In this document: one piece after another, positions 23,340-61,226 of the stretch
Layout: each line of letters begins with the position of its first letter
How positions within the stretch are numbered: the first letter of the stretch is position 1
NCBI GenBank assembly: GCA_963966185.1
Contig: CAWZYM010000032.1
Location: forward strand, 202,834-266,833
DNA from: Rhabditoides inermis
Lineage: Eukaryota > Nematoda > Chromadorea > Rhabditida > Rhabditidae
DNA length: 64,000 bases
Direction of reading: 5' to 3'
Program-made: the position numbers and the translations under genes
Notes under the pieces: model-generated
Database searches by the model: none
What the model saw: only the letters and a program-made list of their open reading frames with translations
What the model was told of the DNA's origin: nothing

Positions 23340-24372
23340 TTATTTATACATTCTATTGATGTCTTTTCTCACTGATATATTTCTTTATTCATTATTATTC
23401 TAATATACATATTGTATTGATGTTGTCTGTATTAAAGCCGTGAATATTCTGTAATATGTGATAGTGTGATAGTCAATGTGCCGCGACTTTGCCTGCACAG
23501 TGAAGTTTTTTTTTAAATTTTCGCGAGTGTTCTTCCCACCTTGTCTCCCCTTTAACATCTATACATTCTATTGATCTCTCTTACCTGTGCAGTCTTCTAA
23601 TAAACGTACTGATCACGTCTACTACGGTCATTTATGTCGTTTGTATGTCGTTTCCACAGCTATAGGGCATCCCCCCCCGTTCATCGTACGGCAGTCATTT
23701 CGCCGAATGTTTACTAGACAGCATTTGAGACATCAATTGACCGTTATCGGCCCGTGCGAGACCATTCGGCCGCGCAACTTGCGCGCTTGGCGGTCTCTTT
23801 TTAGGGAAATGAGGGTCATTTGCAAGTCTAATGAAGCAGAGTTCTCCATCTTCTAAAGTTAATTACTCTTTTCAGAATGAAGCAATCTTCACAAAATTTT
23901 GATATGTGAGGGGTATCAGTATTTCTCATCGATCTCTAGTGTTCGATTTTTGATTTTCGCGTCCGTTTTCTAATTAGAGTCCAAAAACCTTGATTTTGAC
24001 TCGATTTCCAATGGGAAAGCTCCGAAACTTAATTACTCTCTTCAAACTTATCGCACAGCGCCCAATTTTTCTGGAGAAGATGCCCAGATAGAATGCTCAG
24101 ATATCTCTAGTGCTCGATTTTCCGATTTCCGTCATTTTTACCATGTTTGAGCACAAAAACATACAATCGGGGCAAATTTACATAAAATTCTGTCTGGCGA
24201 GCGACCGATATTGCCGTACGCTGAAAGGGGGGAATGGCCTATACCATTCCCGATGACCCGATGTCTGACGTGGGCGGCCTGATTACCACTTTGAACTTTG
24301 AATGCACGGTCGCTAGCAGATTGACTATGACAGGGTCAATGAGATCTCTCACGAAATATGTAGAAAACGAGT

Positions 24373-24446
<74 letters not shown>

Positions 24447-25043
24447 TATCCAGAATCGCTATATCCTGACTATACAACAAGTGCATACGGTACACCACGA
24501 GAGCTAAGCGCTGGAAGAAACACAGTTTAGCAACGGGGATGGTAAGGTCGATGATCGAAAGTCGATATTAGATCGATAATCATACCATTATAGACGATAG
24601 TGGGGCTCCGGGTGTTCATTTCCTTCCATTATAATCCACAATAGTAACTCCGCGGGCTAGGAAGACAGCGTTCTCATGAGCTATTCCCCGCCTTGCTCAA
24701 GGGTACTGGGGGAAGATCATTTCGACCCGACCGCGCGATGCGAGAGAGGAAGAAATAATAATAATGAACGAGTATGTATGGAGTGGAGTTCGCTAAGGAA
24801 AGGGAATGTAGAAAGGGAAGCCACGGTTCTAAGGTCATTTACATTTTCTCGTGGTAGTGTCCCTTTTATACACGTCGCAACGCACTATTTTTCCCGTTGA
24901 AAATACCAATCGCACGCCGCTATGCGTTTTGCGTGCGGTCGCAGATGCGGCAGCATTTTGCACCTTTCACACTCGCCGTATTGAAAACGCATGCGCGAAG
25001 TGTGGGGGGGGGTGTCCCATTCCCATTGCCATTTCAGTTTGTA
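23340..25043. other. Inner part of the left arm, no gene recognised
   Basis: 3' flank of gene B (ATTAAA near 23432, AATAAA near 23599), then unique sequence and an (AATC)n tract at 24372-24443. The block near 24690 (GCCTTGCTCAAGGGTACTGG) also occurs near 14255, so it belongs to a dispersed repeat. Confidence 0.5.
24372..24443 (+). repeat. (AATC)n microsatellite
   Basis: About 18 tetramers here, against roughly 7 in the right arm (52362-52392). Confidence 0.9.
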
Positions 25044-25280
25044 AAATTGAGTTTGATTCAATTTGAATGTTGTATCATTGGGTGATGCTTATTTGTAGGG
25101 AAAAAACTCTGCTGGGACGATGAGAGAAAATAGAAATGCAATCAAGTGTTATCAATTAGAGCGCAAAACATCAAATCAGGTTCGATCGAAAATCGGTTCC
25201 CGTTTCAAAAAAAAACGATTCAGTCGTTTCAAGTCGATGCGTAAAACAGATAAAGGAATAAATCTATAAATCATTTCAAA

Positions 25281-25634
25281 GGAACAGTGGCGACATGTTT
25301 TTGACGAGTATTATTAAAAATCGTATTAACCTAACACAATTGTAATTTTTTGCGATTCTGTGTTACTTTCGAATCTGCATTGGCAAGAATGCAGCTGAAA
25401 ATTTGAGTTCAAATTTGGTCCCATCACGATTAGCCTACCGCTCAATATTGCAAAAATTGCGTTCGGAGACATACGCGCAAATGATCGAAGGTTTCACTTC
25501 CTTCATAGCTCAGTGCATGTGCGCTGCGTTGTGGCACCGAGCTCGCTGGTTCAATTCCCGTTCGCGCCAATTGTTTTTTTGTGCGAAAATGAGGAGTTGT
25601 GGCAGATTGTGGCAGAAATAAGTCGCCACTGTTC
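25281..25634. mobile_element. MITE with ACAGTGGCGAC termini and internal tRNA-like segment
   Basis: Begins GGAACAGTGGCGACATG and ends AAATAAGTCGCCACTGTTC, an inverted pair of about 20 bp. Related ends occur at 29724, 37578, 45427-45820 and 47174-47446. There is no coding capacity. A segment with A- and B-box-like motifs (25505-25577) sits inside. Confidence 0.6.
25500..25577 (+). repeat. tRNA-like (degenerate / SINE-like) sequence
   Basis: TAGCTCAGTGCATG resembles an A box and GGTTCAATTCC a B box, about 50 nt apart. I could not pair an acceptor stem, so it is probably not a functional tRNA. Confidence 0.4.
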
Positions 25635-26439
25635 GTTAAATTACAAGACAGTAAATGCGAAAATATGTCCCACACTTACGTTAAACACACACAGATTATA
25701 ATTTATTTACTTTAGTATTTCTGATTGAAAGAAACTGTGATTTAAAGTTTGAGTTTGCATAATGTTGTGAAACTATGTTATAATAATTTTATTGAAAAAT
25801 GTAGATTTTTTTTCAAAGTAAAAGTATGTCATTAATAATGTTTGTGGCATTTCTTAAATAGTTATGTGAAGATGGCCTCAAAGTATGTTTTTGTTTATCC
25901 ACATAATTTTTATGCTTACCTTTTGTCGTTATTTACTTCTCCCTTGCCGTGAAAATAAACACTTCAATATTAAGTATATGGTCCAATAAACACAAACGTT
26001 CAACATTTTTTGTCCATTTTTCACATTCCAGTGCTAACTCAACTTCGAAAGTGCAAGCTTGGGCTTCCAGCATCGAACAGCAATGGGCCATGACTTGTAA
26101 ATAGTAATGTAGTAGTTTATGCGCTCTCATTGACCCACTCACACCAATCAATCGCAATCCGCAATTTGGCGATCGTTGTGTGACATAAACTCGATTGTAA
26201 ATCAGTCGTTTTTCACTGATGGTTTAATTGAAAAATTTTCAGTGAAGTAATATGTACAACGGAAAAAATAAATTTGTGTGCAAGTGAGAAGAAAAATTTC
26301 AATCAACTTCAGAATGCATGTATATCCTATGCGTTCTTGCATTCGCACGATTCACGAACAGTCTAGAAAGCTAGTTCTTTCTCTAAAGACACGCCTGCCT
26401 AGCAGTTAGATCTGGATTTCATTTCAGTGATTTCATGTT
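25635..26439. other. 5' flank of the DUF281 gene
   Basis: AT-rich, no exon seen. TTTCAGTG near 26423 precedes the ATG by about 14 nt and could be an acceptor. Confidence 0.4.
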
Positions 26440-51518
<25,079 letters not shown>

Positions 51519-51592
51519 TTAGGAGAATACCGCAAGTTTCGTGTAAAAAATGAACTACAATTGTAACACAGTATATAAAATCACATTTCATG

Positions 51593-51598
51593 AATAAA
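51593..51598 (+). terminator. AATAAA poly(A) signal of the DUF281 gene
   Basis: 75 nt after the stop at 51516-51518. Confidence 0.6.
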
Positions 51599-51721
51599 CA
51601 ATTCAATTCATATAACTTATTTTTTACCTCATAACTTTATTTTTTTAAGTTCATAACTACATTCAATTTATATAGATATAGTTCATATAATAGGAATCGA
51701 AAAATTAAGAATCGAAAGACA

Positions 51722-52358
51722 AACTGAAATGGCAATGGGAATGGGACACCCCCCCCACACTTCGCGCATGCGTTTTCAATACGGCGAGTGTGAAAGGTGC
51801 AAAATGCTGCCGCATCTGCGACCGCACGCAAAACGCATAGCGGCGTGCGATTGGTATTTTCAACGGGAACAATAGTGCGTTGCGACGTGTATAAAAGGGA
51901 CACTACCACGAGAAAATGTAAATGACCTTAGAACCGTGGCTTCCCTTTCTACATTCCCTTTCCTTAGCGAACTCCACTACATACATACTCGTTCATTATT
52001 ATTATTTCTTCCTCTCTCGCATCGCGCGGTCGGGTCGAAATGATCTTCCCCCAGTACCCTGGAGCAAGGCGGGGAATAGCTCATGAGAACGCTGTCTTCC
52101 TAGCCCGCGGAGTTACTATTGTGGATTATAATGGAAGGAAATGAACACCCGGAGCCCCACTATCGTCTATAATGGTATCTATTTCTAATGGATTATGGAA
52201 AGGAAATCGAATGATTATCGACTGAATATCGATCTAATATCGACTTTCGATAATCGACCTTACCAACCCCGTTGCTAAACTGTGTTTCTTCCAGCGCTTA
52301 GCTCTCGTGGTGTACCGTATGCACTTGTTGTATAGTCAGGATATAGCGATTCTGGATA

Positions 52359-52392
<34 letters not shown>

Positions 52393-53426
52393 ACTCGTTT
52401 TCTACATATTTCGTGAGAGATCTCATTGACCCTGTCATAGTCAATCTGCTAGCGACCGTGCATTCAAAGTTCAAAGTGGTAATCAGGCCGCCCACGTCAG
52501 ACATCGGGTCATCGGGAATGGTATAGGCCATTCCCCCCTTTCAGCGTACGGCAATATCGGTGGCTCGCCAGACAGAATTTTATGTAAATTTGCCCCGATT
52601 GTATGTTTTTGTGCTCAAACATGGTAAAAATGACGGAAATCGGAAAATCGAGCACTAGAGATATCTGAGCATTCTATCTGGGCATCTTCTCCAGAAAAAT
52701 TGGGCGCTGTGCGATAAGTTTGAAGAGAGTAATTAAGTTTCGGAGCTTTCCCATTGGAAATCGAGTCAAAATCAAGGTTTTTGGACTCTAATTAGAAAAC
52801 GGACGCGAAAATCAAAAATCGAACACTAGAGATCGATGAGAAATACTGATACCCCTCACATATCAAAATTTTGTGAAGATTGCTTCATTCTGAAAAGAGT
52901 AATTAACTTTAGAAGATGGAGAACTCTGCTTCATTAGACTTGCAAATGACCCTCATTTCCCTAAAAAGAGACCGCCAAGCGCGCAAGTTGCGCGGCCGAA
53001 TGGTCTCGCACGGGTCGATAACGGTCAATTGATGTCTCAAATGCTGTCTAGTAAACATTCGGCGAAATGACTGCCGTACGATGAACGGGGGGGGATGCCC
53101 TATAGCTGTGGAAACGACATACAAACGACATAAATGACCGTAGTAGACGTGATCAGTACGTTTATTAGAAGACTGCACAGGTAAGAGAGATCAATAGAAT
53201 GTATAGATGTTAAAGGGGAGACAAGGTGGGAAGAACACTCGCGAAAATTTATAAAAAAAACTTCACTGTGCAGGCAAAGTCGCGGCACATTGACTATCAC
53301 ACTATCACATATTACAGAATATTCACGGCTTTAATACAGACAACATCAATACAATATGTATATTAGAATAATAATGAATAAAGAAATATATCAGTGAGAA
53401 AAGACATCAATAGAATGTATAAATAA
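51722..53426. other. Inner part of the right arm, no gene recognised
   Basis: Counterpart of 23340-25043, with (TGAT)n at 52362-52392 and about 50 extra bases near 52180-52230 absent from the left arm. Confidence 0.5.
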
Positions 53427-56400
53427 TCACCATGTGTAGCAGATCGGCACTGTTTTCAGTTTATTGTACTTGTTCAGATCGGGTGTTGTTTTCGAGAAAA
53501 CGAAGTGGTAGTCGTCTGAAAAATAACATTCTGGAAACTTTCTCTTGCATTCAATTTCCACATCGACTATTGTTTTGATTTTCACAGAACCAAAGAATTG
53601 TATCACACTTGATTTGTATTTTAAAAAAAAGAATCTCTTTCAAAGAAGCATGAAAAGTGCATACGCTGGTACCGAACAATATCACTGAAGTTGAAACCTT
53701 TTCTGTTCTTATTCTGGAACATGTTTATGGGGTTTCCTGCCCCGCAAGTCGAGTCTCGTGAACAGAATCCGATAAGTTCATCCTTCGTGTAGCCAACTGC
53801 TGAGTCGCTCTCCATTCCCAAGAAGTTGACTACAATTATACACATCAGTTTACTCTAGGTGATATGAACTCAATTTGTGTGAAAACATTCTGATTCTTTT
53901 TGTTCCGTTGTTTCAAAATCAAAACTGGCGAAAGACGTCAAAGAAAAAAGACATGACATAATGGGTACCCCGTAATATAAATGAGTGGTTTACGAAATCT
54001 GCCTTGTTTCTACCCTTTTTAACGCAAGTTCGTTTGGTGTTGCCACGCGCGATTATCGGTATGGAAAGCATAACCTTTTATTTTCTATGCAATATATTTT
54101 CTTGCAAAATGCTCTCCTTGTAGCTATTAGAACGCTCAAGTTTGAAGTATGTAGTTTTTATAGGGGCGCTCTTTCACGGTTTCCAAGTTAAAATGGTGAA
54201 CATATCAGTGAAGTATTGTCCAATATTTCAATTATGCGCCTTTTATATCTTCAAGGATATCGAAAACGTTTGAAAACTCACCTTTTCCGGTCGAACAGAT
54301 TCGAGATTGCATGAGTAACGGTGCGAGATTACAAGTGCTGTTATGCGCAGTTGTTGGTTTGATGAGCAACATTCCGACTGAAAAGGTAATCACTGCTATC
54401 ACTGTGCAATGTGGTCGGAACTCACGGGTATTGTATGCCTGGAACCCCCAGTTGATCGCGATCTGTTCTTCCGATGAGCCAGCGACGACGTAGTTGTGCA
54501 CATATGAATCGATCTTCTCGTTCCACTTGCGGTACTCTTTCAGCAACCCGAACACCGCAGCCTCAAACATGGATTGACGATTCTTCTAACACACAGACAA
54601 CGGGGAGGGACAGAGAGAAGAAGAGAATGTGAGGGAGAGACCAAGAGGTGAAGAAAAGTGTATTGAGACACGAGGAGGAGGATAGGTGATAGTGGAGATA
54701 GATTTACCTCGCTTCTCGTAGTAGTTGTCGGCTGGGTCGCAGTGGGGGGAGTGGTGACGGTTGTGGTTGAGGGCTCCAGTGTTGTTGTCGCTGTCGGCAG
54801 GGTCTGGCTCTCCTGTTGCTCGGCCTGTTCCGTGGTGGTGGTGGATGCAGAACTGTCGCTGGTGGCGTGAGAAGCCAAGGAGGTTGCCGCGGCATCTGCA
54901 GTTGTGTCCAGAGCACTGCTTGTGGAATGCGAAGACGACGTGCTTGTCTCTGGCTCTCTGGTGGGTCGCACAGTCGTCGAAGTATCCACAGACTTCGTGC
55001 TCGTAGTAGACTGTTCGGTCGTTGTCGTCGGTTCCACTGTGATGGTGGTTGTTGATTTTGTTGATGGCGGTAGTGTAGGAGTCGTTGCGAGGGTCGTTGC
55101 GGGCGCCGTTGTGGGGGTCGGTTCGAGCGTCGTTGCGGGGGTCGTTGCGTGGGCCAGTTCAAATGATTCTGTAGTAGTAGACGACTCGCGCAGCTTCTTC
55201 TCGGCTTCTGCCTTGGCCTTGGCCGCATCCTCTCGTCTCCATTTTCCTAGTTGGTATATGGAGGTGAGATTCCGGGGCACGCTCCGATCCTCTTCCGTAA
55301 TCTCGTTGCAAGTACGAGTTGTTTTGAGGATCAGTCCTTTGATCTTGTTTCCAGTCGAAACGGCAAGCTGAAATGAACAGTAATTAAAACATGTCATATC
55401 ACTCAACACATGAGTTCTCATGTGTGGGGGATGCTTCTTTCCGGAATGATGAGAGAAACCCGTACGAGAGAAACCAGACTTGCAATCAAGTGTTATCAAT
55501 TACAGCGCAAAAACATCAAATCAGTTCATGTCGGACTCTTTTTGTTGTTGCGAAAAACGGCTCAGAAGGCATTTCGATACGGTCTTTTGGAATCGCCATG
55601 ATAGGTGAAAAAAACAAAGAGATAAATCATCAAACACACATATACACAAAACTAGGGACAACAAATATATTTTTAAGCTATAAACTCCTCTTCAGTTTAC
55701 AGTAGTACTCTTCTGCGCTCTCTACCACCCTCTCTTCCTCTCTCTACTCTACCCTAGTCAACCTACAGCACTCCCGCTTCCTCATTTCAAACTCTCTCGC
55801 TTATTCGTTTTGCCCTCACACCTTCTGTCTTGCTGATGTCTCACCCTCTCTCATCTCATATCAAACACTCATACCGTATGCTTGTCTCAACTCCTCCTCC
55901 CATCGACCTCTCTCACTCTCGTCTGCCTCACTCTAGCAACCGATCTCTCCCTCTCTCCCTCTCTTCCCCATCTCTCTCTCTCCTTCTCTCCCTCTCTTCC
56001 CCTCCCCTCTCTCTCCCTCTCTCTAACCTAGTCAACCTACAGCACTCCCGCTTCCTCATTTCAAACTCTCTCGCTTATTCGTTTTGCCCTCACACCTTCT
56101 GTCTTGCTGATGTCTCACCCTCTCTCATCTCATATCAAACACTCATACCGTATGCTTGTCTCAACTCCTCCTCCCATCGACCTCTCTCACTCTCGTCTGC
56201 CTCACTCTAGCAACCGATCTCTCCCTCTCTCCCTCTCTTCCCCATCTCTCTCTCTCCTTCTCTCCCTCTCTTCCCCTCCCCTCTCTCTCCCTCTCTCTAA
56301 CCTAGTCAACCTACAGCACTCCCGCTTCCTCATATCAAACTCTCTCGCTTATTCGTTTTGCCCTCACACCTTCTGTCTTGCCGATGTCTCACCCTCTCTC

Positions 56401-58271
56401 ATCTCATTTCAAACACTCATACCGTATGCTTGTCTCAACTTCTCCTCCCATCGACCTCTCTCACTCTCGTCTGCCTCACTCTAGCAACAGATCTCTCCCT
56501 CTCTCCCTCTCTTCCCCATCTCTCTCTCTCCCTCTCTCCCTCTCTTCCCCATCTCTCTCTCTCCCTCTCTCCCTCTATTCCCCTCCCCTCTCTCTCTCTC
56601 TCTCTACCCTAGTCAACCTACAGCACTCCCGCTTCCTCATATCAAACTCTCTCGCTTATTCGTTTTGCCCTCACACACTTCTGTCTTGCCGATGTCTCAC
56701 CCTCTCTCATCTCATATCAAACACTCATACCGTATGCTTGTCTCAACTTCTCCTCCCATCGACCTCTCTCACTCTCGTCTGCCTCGCTCTAGCAACCGAT
56801 CTCTCTCCCTCTCTCTCTCTCTCTCTTCCCCCCTCTGTCTCTCCCTCTCTCTCTCTACCCTAGTCAACCTACAGCACTCCCGCTTTCTCATATCAAACTC
56901 TCTCGCTTATTCGTTTTGCCCTCACACCTTCTGTCTTGCCGATGTCTCACCCTCTCTCATCTCATATCAAACACTCATACCGTATGCTTGTCTCAACTCC
57001 TCCTCCCATCGACCTCTCTCACTCTCGTCTGCCTCACTCTAGCAACCGATCTCTCCCTCTCTCCCTCTCTTCCTCATCTCTCTCTCTCCTTCTCTCCCTC
57101 TCTTCCCCTCCCCTCTCTCTCCCTCTCTCTAACCTAGTCAACCTACAGCACTCCCGCTTTCTCATATCAAACTCTCTCGCTTATTCGTTTTGCCCTCACA
57201 CCTTCTGTCTTGCCGATGTCTCACCCTCTCTCATCTCATATCAAACACTCATACCGTATGCTTGTCTCAACTCTTCCTCCCATCTCTCATTCTCGTCTGC
57301 TTTGCTCTAGCAACTAATCTCTATCTCTCTCCCTTTCCCTCTATCCCTATTTATCCCTCTTTCTCTCCCTCTCTTCCTTTCTCTCCCTCTATTCCCCTCC
57401 CCTCTCTCTCTCTCTCTCTACCCTAGTCAACCTACAGCACTCCCGCTTCCTCATATCAAACTCTCTTGCTTATTCGTTTTGCCCTCACACCTTCTGTCTT
57501 GCCGATGTCTCACCCTCTCTCATCTCACATCAAACACTCATACCGTATGCTTGTCTCAACTTCTCCTTCCATCGAACTCTCTCACTCTCGTTTGCCTTAC
57601 TCTAGCAAGCGATCTCTCCCTCTCTCCTTCTCTTCCCCATCTCTCTCTCTCTCTCCCTCTCTCCCTCCCTCTCCCTCTCTCTCCCTCCCTCTCTCTACCC
57701 TAGTCAACCTACAGCACTCCCGCTTCCTCATATCAAACTCTCTCGCTTATTCGTTTTGCCCTCACACCTTCTGTCTTGCCGATGTCTCTCCCTCTCTCAT
57801 CTCATATCAAACACTCATACCGTATGCTTGTCTCAACTCTTCCTCTCATCGACCTCTCTCACTCTCACCTCGTTCTCTCGTACTCGGCGTCTCTCCTCCT
57901 CACCCTCCCTCTTCCCTTCCTTCTACTCCCCCTTCCTCTCCTCTATCTATTCCCCTTCTCCTCTTTCCCTGACATACCTCACACAGTTCCAGGGGCGGCA
58001 TTGCGGTTGACAGCACCTTCATCAGACACTTGTGTTCCTTCATGTCGAACACGGTGGTGACATAGGGATGTTGACTCAGATCATATCGGCTCGGCACCGC
58101 GTAGCAACTCATCGACCTGCAAGAACAGACATCAGTAGTGCCCCCAAACTAGATACTAGAACTCTACTCGACTCACCGATCGTATACGAACGGGGGGTTG
58201 TCGATGAGATCTTCGCGTCGCATCTTCATGCGACAGTGCAGGAGTATGCACACTAGTCCGGCGCAGTGCAT
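53427..58271 (-). CDS. Gene B, right copy (intact): secreted mucin-like protein, 7 exons, 495 aa
   Basis: Exons in transcript order: 58271-58177, 58116-57978, 55367-54708, 54585-54426, 54377-54282, 53829-53673 and 53607-53427 (stop TGA). Lengths total 1488 nt with all phases compatible. The N-terminus MHCAGLVCILLHC is a short hydrophobic stretch that may be a signal peptide. Residues 79-128 are charged (LGKWRREDAAKAKAEAEKK); about 129-298 are Thr/Ser/Pro-rich, expected to be O-glycosylated. 299-495 is a Cys-containing domain (NWGFQAYNTLGMLL, TCNLAPLLMQSRIC, FCSRDSTCGAG, VEIECKRKFPEC) that I do not recognise. Intron 2 is filled by the minisatellite. The gene lies inside the receptor intron on the same strand. 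Confidence 0.75.
55746..57900. repeat. Minisatellite of about 274 bp, eight units, in intron 2 of gene B (right)
   Basis: CATACCGTATGCTTGTCTCA recurs eight times. It has one unit fewer than the left arm. Confidence 0.9.
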
Positions 58272-59668
58272 AGCTGCGAGCGAGACTGTGCAGCGACTGA
58301 TCCCTCTCCCTTTCCTCCCGATACCAGCTCCTCTCTACGCCCCGCCCTACCAACCACCTGTCTCCAAGGGGGCCTCCCCCTCCTCCCCCCTCTCCGCTTG
58401 CCAGCTAACAACTTCAAAGTAGGAATACTGTAACTGTGTCGTGAACATGTAGGGATACTGTAACTGTGTCGTTGAACATGAAACAGTGATTGCTTGTACT
58501 GTAAGGTTTTGCATGTGGATGTGTAAGCGGCTATAAGCGAAATGTCCCGGACCCTATCTCTGATCAAAGGGGGTATCACAATCATAATTATCTTGTGGAG
58601 TCAGACACCTGTGACGTCATTCGATGCAATTACTGTACTTTCATCGATAGACTAATAAACAGCGATCGACTGATACTCGGACACTTTGGACAGATTCGCT
58701 ACTGCCAATTGGTCTACGATTCTCTAACGTTCTCTAACATATACAATACATCTGACGATGAGAATAATGTGTATACAGTTATGTATATGTGGTTTGTTGT
58801 CCTATATGTGCATCGACAATCCACGTTTCTGAATGATGTGTAATGTCTGGGATTCGAGGACGCATCTCCAGTGGAAACGGACGACGCACATCATTATTCC
58901 CCTGAAGTGGTCTCATCCCGAATAATGGCGTTCCGAGGATATGGACATGTCGAGAGAAAAACACACAATGAATACGTGTCACGACTCCTTCATAAGGATC
59001 CACTGTTGGCAAAACTCTGTTCTCACAAAACGTGGACAGCAAAAAAAATAGGATACAGATTACAGATACAGTAAACCACTTTTGGCAGCATACTCAAGGC
59101 ATTCACACAACATGCGAATTATCCCTCCTTTTGATCCTGCGAACAAACTACTCACAAGCATTCACAGAGCCTATACTTACTAGAATAGCCTTTCTTCTGA
59201 TGTGGTGGGAGTGCGAAGTGCGGAGCAGTTCAGGGAACTTGTCAGATCTGGATTTGGCGGTTTCTCGTTGTCTCGGATTCGTGCATCATGACTGGAGAGT
59301 TGGACGTCTCTCACACGTCATCTCTTGTGCACATGTATCTGTGTCCCACACTTCATACGTTCCATTTCGCCTTTGTCTCCGCCAGTACCCTTGAGCAAGG
59401 CGCGGTAGTAGCTCATCTCGTTTTACCCCCCCCCCCCCCCACACACACTATCGTATTATCACTGTAACGTCCTTCTACAACTCGCACATTTTAATCACCC
59501 CCTTATATGCGATAAATTGAATTGAATACATTTATTAACGAGTTTCTTTATTGATTTGATATATCCATTAGATGTATTAAAACACCTTTTATCATACAGT
59601 AACAGTATAACACAAGTTTACACAAGCTCTTCTCATTCGTACACAGAGACGTCAGAATCGGTCACTGC
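58272..59668. other. Right-arm sequence between gene B and receptor exon 6
   Basis: Counterpart of 13978-15382. AATAAA on the minus strand (plus TTTATT, 59547-59552) could end an intron-retained short receptor transcript. Confidence 0.5.
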
Positions 59669-60543
59669 TCACCTTGCCTTTCCCACATTCTTGAAGTTTT
59701 CGAGTCCAACTCGCCTGAAACACCACCAACATTAATGATCGACATGATGGTATCACTAAGTAGTGCTTTTGAAATGTAAATTATGTTAATTTTAATGAAG
59801 AAAACGAATGACTCTAAGAATACAAAGATAGTGAATGAATAAGGGGCAACTCACTGTTGGTCTCGACATTGGCAAGACTGTTGCGGAGTCTCATCTTCTT
59901 CTCCCAGGCAAACAAACTGGATGTCAGTCAGCATGTGCAGATCGAGAGTAACGTTGCCGAACTGAACACATCCCTCTCCCTCTCCCTCTCCCTCTCCCTC
60001 TCCCTCTCCCTCTCCCTCTCCCTCTCCCTCTCCCTCTCCCTCTCCCTCTCCCTCTCCCTCTCCCTCTCCCTCTCCCTCTCCCTCTCCCTCTCCCTCTCCC
60101 TCTCCCTCTCCCTCTCCCTCTCCCTCTCCCTCTCCCTCTCCCTCTCCCTCTCCCTCTCCCTCTCCCTCTCCCTCTCCCTCTCCCTCTCCCTCTCCCTCTC
60201 CCTCTCCCTCTCCCTCTCCCTCTCCCTCTCCCTCTCCCTCTCCCTCTCCCTCTCCCTCTCCCTCTCCCTCTCCCTCTCCCTCTCCCTCTCCCTCTCCCTC
60301 TCCCTCTCCCTCTCCCTCTCCCTCTCCCTCTCCCTCTCCCTCTCCCTCTCCCTCTCCCTCTCCCTCTCCCTCTCCCTCTCCCTCTCCCTCTCCCTCTCCC
60401 TCTCCCTCTCCCTCTCCCTCTCCCTCTCCCTCTCCCTCTCCCTCTCCCTCTCTCCCTCTCTCCCTCTCTCCCTCTCTCCCTCTCTCCCTCTCTCCCTCTC
60501 TCCCTCTCTCCCTCTCTCCCTCTCTCCCTCTCTCCCTCTCTCC

Positions 60544-60591
<48 letters not shown>

Positions 60592-61218
60592 CTCTCTCTG
60601 TCTCTGTTTCTCTCTCTTTCTCCTTTCCTCTAACTGCCTCTTTCTCTTCCATCCACCCTCCTCCCTCCCTCCCTCTCTCCACACTCACTGTTATCTTCAC
60701 TGTCTCAGTTCCAGGATTCACCACGAACACGTCTTCTGAAGTGTTCAACGTTATGAATTCTGCCATTTCGCCCTCCCTGAAATATGAATACTAAACTCGA
60801 TGGAAAAATAATCATAATAAAACAAATAACAATTATAAAGAGTCACTTACATTCCAAACGCTACTTCGAGTTTTTCTCCCGGAACTGTGCAATCCATGCT
60901 GAAATGATCGGTTACAGTTTGAGTAGGTTCGCGCGCTCACTCACCTCACTGAAAACCCGCTTTGCTGACCTTTCAGCGTCAGATGGTACAGTTGCGGGAA
61001 TTGCACCGCTACAATCTTCACATCATCAACCCACATCATAGACTCGACTCACATTGTCGCAAGATGAGCGAGTTGGGAAGTTGTCGCGCGTAGTGCACGT
61101 TGATTCCGCCTCCGTGGGTGATGTACACCCCGAAGTAGCCTTCGGACCCGTTGGTCCGCCACAGACCCGTGGACGTGGCAGATACGGTAGACACCACAAC
61201 ACACACAAACACGAGCAT
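59669..61218 (-). CDS. 5' six exons of the receptor gene (signal peptide); alternatively a 172-aa secreted protein
   Basis: Exons: 61218-61053 (ATG; signal peptide [14 protein letters not shown]), 61008-60945, 60898-60851, 60776-60689, 59961-59855 and 59714-59673. All junctions are in phase. The sixth exon ends GGCAAG|GTGAGC in phase 2 and the first exon downstream at 13289 starts in phase 2, giving VGKARLSISDGQ across the join. If the last intron is not spliced, TGA at 59669-59671 follows at once, giving 172 aa, and a poly(A) signal is near 59550. The region ([43 protein letters not shown]) looks like an extracellular beta-rich domain with few cysteines; I do not recognise it. Confidence 0.7.
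59972..60660 (-). repeat. (CTCCCT)n tract passing into CT-rich sequence, receptor intron 4
   Basis: About 79 perfect hexamers to near 60450, then CTCTCCCTCTCTCC-type and (CT)n. Homology with the left arm ends inside it. Confidence 0.95.
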
Positions 61219-61226
61219 TCTGGAAA
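61219..61226 (-). promoter_or_regulatory. Possible spliced-leader acceptor before the receptor start codon
   Basis: On the minus strand CTTTCCAG is followed by A and the ATG at 61218, preceded by a pyrimidine-rich stretch. Confidence 0.4.

Larger units (their letters stand above)
13400..25043 (+). repeat. Left arm of the large inverted duplication
   Basis: Reading inward from the (GGGAGA)n tract, this arm is the reverse complement of 51722-60445. Coordinate sums stay constant over long blocks: 73654 outside the minisatellite, 73930 between minisatellite and LINE, about 76758-76766 beyond the LINE. Differences I see are a 2828-bp LINE insertion (left only), one extra unit of about 276 bp in the minisatellite (left), an 8-bp insertion in a gene B exon (left), different lengths of simple repeats, a local indel near 24.57 kb and a few single-base changes (19831, 23749, 24193 regions). 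Homology stops near 25043, after GCCATTTCAGTTTGT. Confidence 0.9.
51722..60445 (-). repeat. Right arm of the large inverted duplication
   Basis: Reverse complement of 13400-25043 (see left arm) without the LINE and with one minisatellite unit fewer. It contains intact gene B and receptor exons 5-6 in a context where exons 1-4 follow directly, so this arm looks like the original location. Confidence 0.9.

Noticed and set aside
59851..60766. Long (GE)n, (GR)n and (LS)n proteins
   Set aside because: Translation of the hexanucleotide repeat. The real exons are the short pieces at its edges (60689-60776 and 59855-59961).
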